A stretch of DNA of 64,000 nt from Nematopogon swammerdamellus. Its lineage: Eukaryota; Arthropoda; Insecta; Lepidoptera; Adelidae. The DNA lies in the NCBI GenBank assembly GCA_946902875.1, contig OX336349.1, positions 18,933,891 through 18,997,890 of the forward strand. Reading direction: 5' to 3'. The position numbers and the translations under genes are program-made. Below, piece by piece: positions 11,057 to 21,179 of the stretch; position 1 is the stretch's first letter, and each line of letters begins with the position of its first letter. The notes under the pieces are model-generated. The model did no database searches and had not been told where the DNA came from. It worked only from the letters and a program-made list of their open reading frames with translations.

Positions 11057-11206
11057 TAAAACGGGCTAGACAGCCTAGCAACAGTCCGCAAATCTGATGG
11101 CATGGCACCTAACTGAGCGTGGTTTCGCGAGGAGAGGTGATTTTGGCTCTGTCGACTGCACCATTGGTCTCTCAGCACAGCCACCCATGCTGGTTTATAT
11201 ATATAT
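11057..11206 (+). repeat. LINE 3' tail (same family as 44951-47020)
   Basis: ACGGGCTAGACAGCCTAGCA, CTGAGCGTGGTTTCGCGAGG and CACAGCCACCCATGCTGGTT reproduce the last 150 bp of the LINE at 44951-47020. It ends in an (AT)n tract in place of an A tail. The copy is severely 5'-truncated. Confidence 0.9.
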
Positions 11207-11254
11207 ATAAAAAAATTAAATATGTTGTGTGTATGGGACATGTGCCTGAAAATA

Positions 11255-11637
11255 AAAAAACCGGCCAAGTGCGAGTCGAATTCGCGCACCGAGGGTTCGT
11301 ATCGCCATGTCATGATCAGCACCACTCACGCTATCTATGGCGTGATTTACGGAATGCTTCATATTAATTAAAATGGTTCATACCCTATTCGGTAGATGGC
11401 GCGCGCGCATACACTTTTTAGTTTCTTATATGGGAACCCCGTGAATTTTTTACTATTTCTTATTTTTATTTGTTTTTATATCGGCCATAATATAACACAT
11501 TCTGTGAAAATTTAAACGGGATGTCTATTAGAGTTCAAGAGATACAGCCCTCGCACAGACGGACGGAAAGATAGACAGACAGACAGACGGCGTAGGCTTA
11601 GTAATAGGGTCCCATACCAGATACGGAACCCTAAAAA
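11255..11637 (+). repeat. Interspersed repeat with GGGTTCCGTATC-type ends
   Basis: Runs from ACCGGCCAAGTGCGAGTCGA to GATACGGAACCCTAAAAA. Internal landmarks are AGATGGCGCGCGCATACACT, ATATCGGCCATAAT and GAGATACAGCCCTC followed by a (GACA)n tract. GGGTTC(C)GTATC near one end and GATACGGAACCC at the other are inverted, as in a MITE. Six or more related copies lie in this window. The class is uncertain. Confidence 0.8.
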
Positions 11638-11784
11638 TAATTTGATTTTATTAAGCTAATCTGTTCGAAAGCATATGCCTACAACGTAGCAGCCATGTCT
11701 TTCAAAAGGGCTATGACGTAGTACCCGAAACCGTCATTGGTGTGTCAGAACGTTGGCACATGGAATTTATTTTGATTTTTTATG

Positions 11785-11886
11785 AAAACCAGTAAGTATG
11801 GGTATCTACGCCAAGGGAGCAGAGGTACTCGATACAGCCAAATCCACTTTCCCTCGCGAAACCACGCTCAGTGAGGCACCACACCG
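11785..11886 (-). repeat. Degenerate LINE 3' tail
   Basis: CCTCGCGAAACCACGCTCAG is the reverse complement of the conserved tail of the 44951-47020 LINE family. The flanking positions are more diverged than in other copies. Confidence 0.7.
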
Positions 11887-12175
11887 ACAGATTTACGCGT
11901 ACTGGACAGGGGATGCACCCCTATACAATCGAACTACCGAGGATCGGTTCTGTAGGTCTTTTATCCACAGAACCGGAAAAATGTGGAACGCACTCCCTGC
12001 TCATCTATTTCCTCCCAAGTACAACCTGGGGTTTTTCAAGACGGCGTGAAAAGGCTCCTGTCAAGCCGGCATGGCATTCGCGATCCCCGTGAATCACAGA
12101 ATGTCCATGGCCATCGTAAGTCACCTACTCGTAAGTGAAAGGATGTCGCGCATTCCATAAAAAAATATATATATT
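11887..12175 (+). pseudogene. LINE ORF2 C-terminus fragment, frameshifted
   Basis: Encodes the typical end of a CR1/jockey-group ORF2: DRFCRSFIHRTGKMWNALPA followed by HLFPPKYNLGFFKTA, then a frame change. An ATTCCATAAAAAA tail follows. No reverse transcriptase remains. Confidence 0.7.
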
Positions 12176-12179
12176 TGCG

Positions 12180-12470
12180 AACTATAGAGCGCTATCCAGC
12201 TTGTTAATACGAGTACGCTCTTTGAAGACTCCCAGGTTAAATCGGGAAATACACTCGTCAGAAAATTCCACACACTTGCGGTGCGACAGAGGCGCGATTT
12301 GGCGCCAATAGGCCCAGTGTCAACAACGAAAGGTTGTTTAGTTTCTCCACGATGAGCGCTTCGAAAATAGGCTGGATGGCAATGAATGAGGAATGCAAGT
12401 TACTCCGAGCAGCGTAGATTAAAGTACCTGTGGACTATACGACATATGTACGTCTGTGGCTCAGAGATTC
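12180..12470 (-). pseudogene. LINE ORF2 C-terminus fragment
   Basis: On the minus strand it reads PFVVDTGPIGAKSRLCRTAS followed by VWNFL, homologous to the C-terminus of the 44951-47020 LINE (PFVVDIGLLRTNRFSKSFLC). It is heavily mutated. Confidence 0.7.
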
Positions 12471-12471
12471 C

Positions 12472-12720
12472 AGTTTTTTTTTTATTTAATGCGGTATGGG
12501 TGGCTGAGTCAGAGGGGCCAAAGCACATGCTCTGACTAGCCAATATCACCTCCGAGAAGGTAGGTGCCATACCGGAGACTTCCCTGTATTGCTGGCTATA
12601 CTGGACTAGAGGAGAACACAACCTAGGTTGCTATGCGGCCATCTTACATCCAGTACGGTGGTACCAACCCAGTCGGCTACAATTTGAGCCTACAGTTGTC
12701 AGAGAACCATGTTGTGGAAA
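12472..12720 (-). mobile_element. Second SINE-like family (GGTATGGGTGGCTGAGTC)
   Basis: Begins with a T run, then GCGGTATGGGTGGCTGAGTC, GGCCAAAGCACATGCTCTGA, GTTGCTATGCGGCCATCTTA and GTACGGTGGTACCAACCCAG. The last block parallels the core of the main SINE (GGTTGGTACCACCG), suggesting related cores under different tails. Other copies: 34828-34990 (opposite orientation) and 43430-43662. Confidence 0.75.
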
Positions 12721-13029
12721 TGCATACCCCATTGTAAGAGAACGATGATTTTATGGATGTAAGTTTCGTGAACAGCTATTCAAAATGAGCTCAAGTATCA
12801 AGACCCTTCGGTGAGGCAACTTCACGCGACACATTACCTGTACGTCCGACCGCTCTTATGTCAATAATTCCGCCGAGGAATATTAGCTTTTTTACGTTTT
12901 TCGGCAAACACTGGAAGCTACGTGTCTTCGCGGCTACTGATACGAGTACGTGATGTGCCATAGAGAGCATATTCTATTAGAACTCTTATAGTACTTCTTT
13001 GGATAAATGCAAGGCCGAAAATGAAGAGA
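12721..13029. other. No gene recognised
   Basis: Unique-looking sequence between two repeats. No signature seen. Confidence 0.4.
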
Positions 13030-13033
13030 AAAA

Positions 13034-13120
13034 ATACGTCCCGTCCAGGATTCGAACCTGGAACTCCGGCTTGAGCCGCCAGCGCGTTGCCAATTTCCAA
13101 GTTGAATCGTACAAGTTGAC
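13034..13120 (-). repeat. tRNA-like SINE remnant
   Basis: On the minus strand CCAGGTTCGAATCCTGGACG forms a perfect T-arm (CCAGG/CCTGG around TTCGAAT) with an acceptor-like GGGACG after it. No complete cloverleaf with anticodon arm can be made upstream. A related GGAGTTCCAGGTTCCGATTT at 31181 shows that this is a repeat, not a single tRNA gene. Confidence 0.45.
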
Positions 13121-13489
13121 TAAACGCAGTAGATGCGTCATAACTACTAGAGAACATGCAAGAAACGATTCGAAAATATAGAGAGATACGTTATCGACCC
13201 GGTGGCGGGAGAGAGGAATCCTAGTCGGGACGTATTTTGACATGGAATCCATATGTAATGTCTTACCCGTGCCATTTGCAAAAATCGACCGTCATTTTTA
13301 ACGTCAGGAACGTAGATTCGACTGTCCTTATTAAAAATGAATTGTAAAAATCGGATAAGGTTTTGTGGGTAAAAAACATCGTATTGTATTGTATTGTAAC
13401 TATTGTATATTTATTGCACTCAAATAGAATATGGGCAAAAGGTAACACTTAATGCCTCTAGGCATTTTCTAACAGAATACCTTTGGGGT

Positions 13490-14128
13490 ATGATAACTAG
13501 CGTTGTAACGAGTCCAGTGATAATACTCGTGTGACTCGAGTCAAGCCTAAAACTCGTCAACTCGAGTAGGATTCGGAGCGAAACCGAGTCGGACTCGTAT
13601 TCGTACGGATAAGCAGTCAGTCAGTCAGTCTGCCCACTCGCTTCGCTCGACTCGAGTGCACGCACGCACTCGGACGACTGAATACGAATGCGAGTTGACG
13701 AACGAATACAAAATACTCGACTCGCGGCCTTGAGAGACTGACTGACGGCGGCACCGACTCGAGTCGCAGTCTCTCAAGGCCGCGAGTCGCCGAGTATTTT
13801 GTATTCGTTCGTCAACTCGCATTCGCATCGCATTCAGTCATCCGAGTGCACTCGAGTCGAGCGAGTGGGTGACGCGGTCTGCTGCTGCGAGTCAGTTGAA
13901 TTCATTTGATTGAACTGGTGACGCGCTGTACGAGATTAGTGACTTCTTAAGTCTTAAAATTATTTAAGGAGCTATTATTTAAGAATTAAATAATGGTTCC
14001 GAGACTAATAAATAGATAATCTATAGCGAGTGTTTTTGTATTCGAGTCGCTACTCGAGTTATAGATGTTTTCAACTCGAGTCACTCGAGTCGTCCATGTA
14101 TTCGACTCGTAACAAGACTAATGATAAC
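13490..14128. mobile_element. Non-autonomous hAT element (MITE) with 8-bp TSD
   Basis: Perfect direct repeats ATGATAAC (13490-13497 and 14121-14128) bracket a 623-bp element whose ends are inverted: TAGCGTTGTAACGAGTC on the left, and TAGTCTTGTTACGAGTC on the complementary strand at the right. An 8-bp TSD with TAG-starting ends fits the hAT superfamily. The interior has many ACTCGAGT motifs and a long central palindrome at about 13640-13870. There is no transposase frame. Confidence 0.9.
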
Positions 14129-14287
14129 TGCTAGGTGAGTGGCAAACATAAATGCCGAAAGACGATTTTGTATGGAGAAAGTTAACTATTCATTATTACG
14201 TGTATTGTATTAAGACGAGAATGAATGAATAACGAATAACAATGAACGAATGATAATGAATAACATACACAGAAAGAAAGGAAAGAG

Positions 14288-14735
14288 TAAAATCGGCCAA
14301 GGGCGAGTTTTACTCACGCACGGAGGGTTCCGTGGATCTGCTATACCATACCTGCCAAAAAACCATATCGATCTATCTTTTGTCTGCAGGTCTGCAATGC
14401 TGCTGTCCCTGTGGCGCCATCTATTATTTAGTAGCGTGAATATGTACTAATCGATTCTTAGCGCGTTTTTTGTATGGGTACTCCCCTTAATTATTTACTT
14501 TTTGCTTTTGACGTGAATACATTGCCGTCTGTCTGTCTGTCTGTCTGTCCGTCTGTCCGAGGGCTGTATCTCTTGAACCCGTTAAAATTTTCACAGTATG
14601 GCCGATATAATAAAAAAAAAGTAAAAAATGGGTTCCCATACGAGAAACTAAAAAGTGTATGCGCGCCATCTACCGAAAAGAGTATGAAGCACTCTAACTA
14701 AACATGAATTTTAACTAATATGAAGCATTTTTTTG
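14288..14735. repeat. Two opposed fragments of the GGGTTCCGTATC repeat
   Basis: 14288-14515 is a plus-orientation fragment (ATCGGCCAAGGGCGAGTTTT, GGAGGGTTCCGT, GTGGCGCCATCTATTATTTA). It joins at the (GTCT)n tract to a minus-orientation fragment (14525-14735; GGGCTGTATCTCTTGAACC, TATGCGCGCCATCTACCGAA). The junction may reflect recombination at the microsatellite. Confidence 0.7.
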
Positions 14736-15082
14736 GATATCCTAGATACCGTCTCAATAACAGCTAACCCGAATGGATTTCAAGGAGGAATTGAATTGAA
14801 CAGGAATTGAAACAGAGTGTGCTAGCCGCCAGAAGTAACCATTTGTATGCCCTTGCTAGCTGCTTATTATGCGGGGGGTTATCTCCACCATGTCGTGTGT
14901 GAGTTCATTCTTCCTATTAACTTTCACCTTCTCCTTAGCTTTATTAAAGAACTTTGGAGAATGAGTACCACATTCTTTCATGATTTTTAGATTTATCTAT
15001 TTATTGTTTTTTTTATAAAGGCATACTTTATTAAAATACTTACTCAATAAGGACTGCCGAATAGCTTTGACAATATTCATAC

Positions 15083-15512
15083 AGTTTTTTTTATGGAAAC
15101 TGACACGGTTGGCTACACATCACCTACACAACATCCGTGATGTCAGCCCATAACACCGGGTGAACTAGGTGCCATGTCAGTGCTTCCCTTCATTTCATGT
15201 CGGCTACACTGAAATGGACGGAAAACACGAAGTATTTACATAGCCGTACGCTGTGTCACCACAATCGTGGTAAGCAGAGTAGTCGGTGTTGTGCTGCAAG
15301 TACTCTTGTAAATTACAGCACAACACCGACCACCACATTTTAGCAAAGTATTAGGACAAGATAACTATCAAGCAGCAAGTAAAGCAGGAAGACCCACCTG
15401 CTACATGACTCAATGGAAGGACCGTGCCAAGGTGAGAGGTGGCTATCCTGTTGCCCTTATGTGCCACGTCTTGTCCTTATCCCTTAGTCACTTTATACGA
15501 CATATTGGTACA
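15083..15512 (-). mobile_element. Chimeric SINE: head 2 + body 2 + common tail
   Basis: From T run and common tail (GAAACTGACACGGTTGGCTA) through TTTACATAGCCG the copy passes directly into the body typical of 5968-6296 (GGTGTTGTGCTGCAAGTACT, GCAGCAAGTAAAGCAGGAAG) and ends in a partial head. It therefore combines modules found apart in other copies. Same arrangement as 1-620. Confidence 0.8.
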
Positions 15513-16094
15513 ATTGGTACAAAAAGGAAACATATTGGTACTATATTATTACAAGTAAGTACGGGCCTTTATATGAATGTTCCTACCCACTTGAGCCGTT
15601 ATAAAACATAAATTATTTTATTGACTTCATAATAAATTCGAATGAATTATCAAAAAATTGCTGTATTTTATCGTAGACTCCTCCCAAAACAAATTGAAAT
15701 TACGAGGTCAAAGAGCGCCAAAATTAATTTAAACGAAATTTAAACTAAACGATATTCATGGAAGGCCAAACAACACGGACGAAATGAAAATGTCGCATAA
15801 ATATTTATATTCAAAACAAAACCGTGAATTTAAAGACAGTAATTTGAGCAGTGCTCTTATCCTGATCGTGGGATCATTTATCTTAAGGAAAGGGGTGAGG
15901 TGAGGGCTGCCACCACTTCCGGGACGTCATCGGGATATCGGGAGATATTTCTTTATCGTCTTGAATTCGAATACAAAACAGAAAATCGGTGTTTCACAAT
16001 GTGAAACACCGATTATGTCATAATGTATTTATTATTAGTTATGTTACTACATATCTGTATCGACCGTAGTTCTTTAAATATATATCTATAAATT
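15513..16094. other. No gene; short perfect hairpin
   Basis: 15984-16014 is AATCGGTGTTTCACA, one base, then its exact complement: a 15-bp perfect stem. It lacks a T run and is not an obvious terminator. The remainder is unrecognised. Confidence 0.5.
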
Positions 16095-16350
16095 TATTTT
16101 GACCGTTCGACCGTTGGAGGGTGACCGTGGTTCGGATTCCACGTAAAACTGTAGGTCCCTTCCCTTCTTACCTTACTAGGTAGGTTCAACCCGCCCGGGT
16201 TGGTACCACCGCACTGAATGAAAAGACTGTCGAAACGGCTATGCACATGCACGTAGTTTGTGACATGGCACCTAGTTCACCCGGTGTTATGGGCTGACAT
16301 CACGGATGTTGTAGATGATGTAGCCAACCGTGTCAGTTGCCATAAAAAAT
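16095..16350 (+). mobile_element. SINE, 5'-truncated (tRNA/5S-head type)
   Basis: Starts inside the head at CGTTGGAGGGTGACCGTGGT and keeps the B-box-like GGTTCGGATTCCACG, core and common tail ending GTTGCCATAAAAAA. Confidence 0.85.
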
Positions 16351-16814
16351 TTTTTTATAACTACAACATAATTGTTTGTCTACTTATACACATACAAACA
16401 ATGATTAAACTCACTAAAAGTACCCTGGAACACAAGCACGGTCCATACCGTACTTAGTGTGCTGATGGTTACTCCCATCAGCCACTTCCCGTCTCTTGAC
16501 CTTCAGCTCCAATACATTCTACTTCTGTGCTATCTGGCTTACTCTGGCAGTCCAGGAGAACTGCTGCATTAATTGAAACTCAATAGGGCGATTAAGTGTT
16601 TACTATAACGCGATAGCAGAGACATACATTTTTAGACATGTTATAAATTTAGAAGTTTAAAGCCGAATCCAACGAAAAGAGTTTCTGACAGTTCTTCTAT
16701 ACTATCACAACAAAAGATAAGTTTTTCAGCAGTCTAGAACACTCGGAGCGACGACGGGTGCATGAGTCACAATATTCGGTTCCGTTTGCACCTCTTTGTG
16801 ATACGGAACATAAA
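16351..16814. other. No gene recognised
   Basis: Unique-looking sequence. No signature. Confidence 0.4.
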
Positions 16815-17241
16815 TCCTACTAATATTATAAACGCGAAAGTTTGTGAGGGTTGATGGATATATGGATGTATGGATCTTTGTGCCTCTTTCACGCAAAAAC
16901 TACTGGACGGATTTTGATAAGACCTTACAGTACTATAGCTTATACATCAGAATAACATAATAAGCTATTATTTATTAATACCTTGTGTAAATTGGCCCAA
17001 ATATTATCGATAAATGTCAAGTAAGTCAGAAAAAATCCCGCCATCTGGGAGCTATCTCGGCGTGCGCTGCATAAACCGCTAGAGTTACACGAAAATAATG
17101 TATGGTAGGGTTGTTTCTCTTAAATCGTTCTAAAAAAAAATCCGCGGCAGCATAATTATATCTACCTTTTATGTGAAAGCCACTATAGCCAAACTAGTGA
17201 ACCATAAATACATCGCGGACGAAGTCGCGGGCAAAAGCTAG
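16815..17241 (+). mobile_element. Non-autonomous Helitron-like element with exact ends
   Basis: 5' TCCTACTAATATTATAAACG preceded by A; 3' GCGGGCAAAAGCTAG followed by T. This gives the Helitron 5' TC, 3' CTAG and A|T insertion site. A GC-rich hairpin-capable segment (CGCGGACGAAGTCGCG) lies just inside the 3' end. Contains the lepidopteran CACGCAAAAACTACTGGACG motif. No Rep/helicase frame, so mobilised in trans if at all. Confidence 0.8.
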
Positions 17242-17622
17242 TATTAGGTTTCCGTATCCCGTACGGAAGCCTATTACTAAGCCTCCGCTGTCTGTCTGTC
17301 CGTCCGTCCGTCCGCCCGTCTGTCCGAGGGCTGTATCTCTTGAACCGTAATAGATAGCCCGTTGAAATTTTCACAGAATATGTGTTACTATGGCGGATAT
17401 AACAACAAATAATAAAAGAAAATGTTAAAAATTAAGGTGGGCTCACATACAACAAACGTGCGAAAAATCGATTAGTCACGCTACTGAATAACAGATGGCG
17501 CCACAGGCTTTTATACACTGCATTGTTGAAAGACAAGAGATAGGGATATTGATAGCGGATAGATACGGAAACCTCCGTGCGCGAGTAAAACTCGCACTTG
17601 ACAGATTTTTTAAACATACAAC
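17242..17622 (-). repeat. GGGTTCCGTATC-type interspersed repeat
   Basis: Abuts the Helitron-like element directly. Contains TTTCCGTATCCCGTACGGAA, a (GTCT/CCGT)n tract, GGGCTGTATCTCTTGAACCG and GTGCGCGAGTAAAACTCGCA near the far end. It belongs to the same family as 37077-37577. Confidence 0.75.
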
Positions 17623-17867
17623 ATGTACTTCCGATTTGTTCCCCATGTGTGACAGCCCTGGTGGCAGGGCGCGGGCGAGGCAGGCTCGGCTGCGCACGGC
17701 GAGCAAAAATTGGGTAAAAATGTTGGCAGGCGAGCGATTAAACCGTTAGGGAGATGCGTAGTATTAATCACCACCCGGCAGGAGCCAGCCTTTCTTCAGC
17801 AGATCTTCTAGGAGCTCGTGCAACCGCGCTGGAAAACATTAGAAAGATTTTGTCTAAATATTTTTGT

Positions 17868-18243
17868 TTATGGAAACTGACAAAGTTGGCTACATCACCT
17901 ATAACATCCGTGATATCAGGCCATAACACCTTGGTGAACTGGGCGCCAAGTCAGCGCTTCCCTTCGATCGTGCCGGCTACTCTAAACTGGAGGTAAAACA
18001 CGAACTATTTAAATAGCCGTTTCGACCTACTTTTCATTCAGTGCGGTGGTAGCAACCCGGGCGGGTTAAAACCTACCACGTAGTAAGTGAAGAAGTAGAG
18101 GGACCTACAGTTTTACGTGGAATCCGAACCACGGCAGCCTCCAACGGTGGAGCGGTCACCCATCCAAGTACTGATCGAGCCCAGGTAAGCTTATGAATAC
18201 GATAGACAGTCGACTAACCGCACCACTGAGCTACCGATGCTGA
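17868..18243 (-). mobile_element. SINE, full-length tRNA/5S-headed copy
   Basis: From the common tail at 17868 to the head end TGAGCTACCGATGC at 18240. It includes the 5S-like GGTCACCCATCCAAGTACTG on this strand, the complement of a 5S box C region. About 375 bp, a good reference for the complete family. Confidence 0.85.
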
Positions 18244-18277
18244 GAAGATATAATTGTCTTACAGAATATGCTATGGT

Positions 18278-18345
18278 TCATCATCATCATCATTATCAGC
18301 CTGTATCGGTCCACTGCTAGACATAGACCTCTCCCAATGCTATGG
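18278..18345 (-). repeat. RTE-type LINE 3' terminus with ATG-repeat tail
   Basis: On the minus strand it reads GTCTAGCAGTGGACCGATAC followed by an (ATG)n tail, the usual 3' terminus of lepidopteran RTE-like elements. Confidence 0.6.
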
Positions 18346-18554
18346 TTGGCTAAATTAATTTGCCATCACCGTCAATCCTTGCATTGCGATGCTTTGGCCT
18401 GATGCTAGCTTAAGAAAGGGATGTGGGTTCGACACTCCTTAAAGTAAGACCGCACTTCGCGGCATAGCACTGCAGCCGAGCGGCGAGACACGGCGGAGGC
18501 GACGGCGACGGCCTTTGCATGAAATACAATGATGTTAACCGCACTACGCGCCAG

Positions 18555-18645
18555 CAATTCATGGCACCTAGCTCACCCGGTGTTATGGGCTGACATCACG
18601 GATGTTGTAGGTGATGTGGCCAACCGTGTCAGTTTCCATAAAAAA
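18555..18645 (+). repeat. SINE common tail fragment
   Basis: GGCACCTAGCTCACCCGGTG to TCAGTTTCCATAAAAAA. Only the 3' 90 bp of the SINE is present. Confidence 0.85.
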
Positions 18646-18808
18646 AGGCCCGTGGCAAAGGCCATGATAAAATTTATGTTTTCGCTCCAATTCAGTGTAG
18701 CCAGCACGACCATAACAAGATCTTCTGGCTGGCTAAGTTCGACAAGGATAGGATGCCTGCAAAGCATGGTTGAAATTGTTTAAAAAAATCCTTACAGAGT
18801 AAGGCTAG

Positions 18809-19018
18809 AAACTCATTGGGCCCACGTACGCCACACACGCGAATCTGGGCGCGTCGGTCTCCATACATTTTATATGGAAGAGTGCAGCACGCAGTTTCAT
18901 TGCGCCCACGCCACCCTACGCTACGCGACGCACTGCGTGCTGCACTCTTCCGTATAAAATGTATGGAGACCGACGCGCCCACGTACGCGTGCGTAGCGTA
19001 CGTGGGCCCAATGAGTTT
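18809..19018. mobile_element. Palindromic MITE (snap-back)
   Basis: About 90-bp inverted arms, AAACTCATTGGGCCCACGTA at the left and the complement at the right, with CGCGTCGGTCTCCATACATT and GAAGAGTGCAGCACGCAGT paired across a short centre. No coding capacity. No convincing target duplication beyond GCTA-like flanks. Confidence 0.85.
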
Positions 19019-19109
19019 ATAGCTTTACATTTAATAGGTGGGAGGGTGATTCTATACCTGATGCTGAACAACTTTTGTTCTACCACTTTTTATTTTGACA
19101 CCTTTTTAT

Positions 19110-19480
19110 GGTTCCGTATCCGTCGTACTGTCTGTCTGTCTGTCTGTCTGTGTTTCTGTCCGAGGGCTGTATCTCTTGAACCGTAATAGGTAGCCCGTTG
19201 GAATTTTCTCAGAATATGGGTTATTTATTATAGCCGATATATCAACAATTAATAAAAATTTAAAAAAGTAAAAAATTCACGGGGTCCCCAAGAAACTACA
19301 AAATGTATGCGCGCCATCTACCGAAAACAGTGCCTATAAAGCATGTTAACTAATCATGAATTTTAACTAATATGAAGCATTTCATAAAACACGCCATAGA
19401 TGGCGTGAGTGGCGCTAACCATGACATGGCGATACGGAACCCTCGGTGCGCGAGTTCGACTCGCATTTGGCCGGTTTTTT
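19110..19480 (-). repeat. GGGTTCCGTATC-type interspersed repeat
   Basis: From GGTTCCGTATCCGTCGTACT through the (GTCT)n tract, GAATATGGGTTATTTATTAT and CGCGCCATCTACCGAAAACA to GATACGGAACCCTCGGTGCG and TTGGCCGGTTTTTT. It is nearly complete. Confidence 0.85.
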
Positions 19481-20009
19481 CTTCTTTCACTCTCTTCAAA
19501 GGCACACAAAATCATGCCATCAATAAGATCTCGAAATATGGGCCGGAGTAGATCCCAACCTTGCGGAGCAATGAAGATTTTTGCCACCTCCGCTCCGCCC
19601 GTGTGGGCGGCGCGGGGTGGTGCGGTGGGGGTGGGCGGAAGAGGGTGTGAGGCCACCACCGCCTAGGCTTTGTTTAAATATTTTCGCAAGCATTACGTTA
19701 TGTCGGCGTGAAGGGTTCGGGGGCTCTTTGAAATATTTTTTGGCTTCTGCTCTTGAAGTTTGGAAAGTTCCATTCTATCAATAATTAAGGGAACAATTCC
19801 GCGCCGGCCGCCGCGCCGATGAGATTATAAAAGGTTCGGCTGCGGTTTCCGCGGAGCGACTTGTTTTTCCTCTTCGCCCTTTTGCGGTTTTTGGCCGGCC
19901 CGTGAAGCACCATAACACCGCGCGGTGTCGAATGTTGCTGTTCTTTATTAACTGACTCCACGCTGCCGCGTACTGCGGTATCATACGATTTCAGACAAAA
20001 TATATTTTC
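19481..20009. other. GC-rich island
   Basis: GC-rich stretches at 19590-19650 and 19800-19960, including GAGATTATAAAAGGTTCGGC at 19820. A promoter is conceivable, but no adjoining exon can be recognised. Confidence 0.3.
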
Positions 20010-20300
20010 AGGGTTCCGTATCCGTCGTACGGGGCCCTATTACTAAGCCTACGCCGTCTGTCTGTCCGTCTTTCTTTTCAAGGGCTGTATCGCTTAAACT
20101 GTAATAGGTAGCCCGTTGAAATTTTCACAGAATATGTGTTATTAAGGCCGATATAAAAACGAATAATAAAAATAAGAAAAAGTAAAGAATTCACGGGGGT
20201 CCCCATACAAGAAACTAAAAAGTGTATGCGCGCCATCTACCGAAAAGAGTATGAAGCATTTTAACTAATACATAGATGGCGTGAGTGGCGCTGACCGCAG
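20010..20300 (-). repeat. GGGTTCCGTATC-type repeat beside the Polinton-like element
   Basis: GGGTTCCGTATCCGTCGTACG to GATGGCGTGAGTGGCGCTGA. The distal end is lost about 40 bp before the TSD of the large element at 20346, and no remainder appears past 30541. Confidence 0.8.
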
Positions 20301-20339
20301 TTTTTCTCATCCCTTTTATCCTATCGAAAAACTCTAACT

Positions 20340-20345
20340 CATTAG
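20340..20345. repeat. Left target site duplication CATTAG
   Basis: CATTAG immediately precedes the AGTAGTGTA terminus and is repeated exactly at 30536-30541 after TACACTACT. Confidence 0.95.
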
Positions 20346-20490
20346 AGTAGTGTAGAATTGGGCTATCTAATTCACCTCGACAAACATCATGCCGTTCAGT
20401 CTAACTCGCATCGCTTCGCTCATGCTCATTATCCTGAACACCAAGATGTTTCTGCCGAGGTGAATTAGATAACCCAATTCTACTGTATCG
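20346..20490. repeat. Left terminal inverted repeat, itself a branched palindrome
   Basis: The terminal repeat folds on itself: TAGAATTGGGCTATCTAATT at the outer side pairs with AATTAGATAACCCAATTCTA at about 20465-20484. CACCTCG...GATGTTT/CATC positions extend the stem to about 36 bp with a few bulges. The apical part holds CGTTCAG/CTGAAC and a loop with GAGCGAAGCGATGCGAG (on the complementary strand), conserved in the right end. Such a structure resembles the hairpin telomeres of parvoviruses more than the plain linear repeats of typical Polintons. Function as a replication origin or integrase end is inferred. Confidence 0.88.
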
Positions 20491-21179
20491 CTGCGGGCAA
20501 CTATGCTGATTATTTGAATAAAGTCGAGGTTAAATTCTGTTAACTTCAAATCGATAAAACTCAATTTACCTGCTGATATTCATGTATTGATAAGACTGAA
20601 TGCCGATGAGCTGCATATAGCGATTATAAATGTTTGCAATTTTTTTTTTTAGAGACGCTGTAAGTAAGGCATGCATGCTTTATAAAATATTGTATGCAAT
20701 ATTTTTTTATATTCTAAGTATTTCAAGCAATTCCCGCTTTGTCTAAAGCCCACCCGCCCGTGGAGCACTATTAAATTTCATGTAATGAATCTCTTTATCG
20801 TTTGCATGCGAGCTATTGTACATACATACTCAAATACCCCATCAAGCAGGAAATTCATCAAGCCCTCCACAACCAGACTATATTATGAAATCTTTCCTAT
20901 TTCCCTGAAATTCTCGTAGGAGGCTATATTTTTGCCAAGTTTTATATCATGAACACGTATAGTAATGGAGGTCTAATTAAAATAAAACATGTTTATTAGC
21001 AAACAAGAATATTTTATTTATTCTATTACATGAACAGCATCATAAAAACACTTGGATTAATTATAAGATACGGTTACAATTATAATGCCTTCATAGGGCA
21101 AGTACTTAGCTTATAAAAAGTATAAAAAAACAGCAGATCAAACACGCAAATACGTAAATTAATTATTTTTAAGGCGCAA
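20491..21179. other. Left non-coding segment and polyadenylation signals of the leftward transcript
   Basis: Between the left terminus and the polymerase stop I see no frame of note. On the minus strand AATAAATAAAATA (about 21009-21022) and AATAAA (20992-20997) lie 155-190 bp downstream of the polymerase stop and are the likely polyadenylation signals. Confidence 0.65.

Noticed and set aside
13034..13120. Functional tRNA gene
   Set aside because: The T-arm is perfect but no D-arm, anticodon arm or matching acceptor 5' strand can be placed. A related piece at 31181 indicates a repeat.
19363..19984. Short frames of 67-98 aa in the GC-rich island
   Set aside because: Biased composition without motifs, partly overlapping a repeat.
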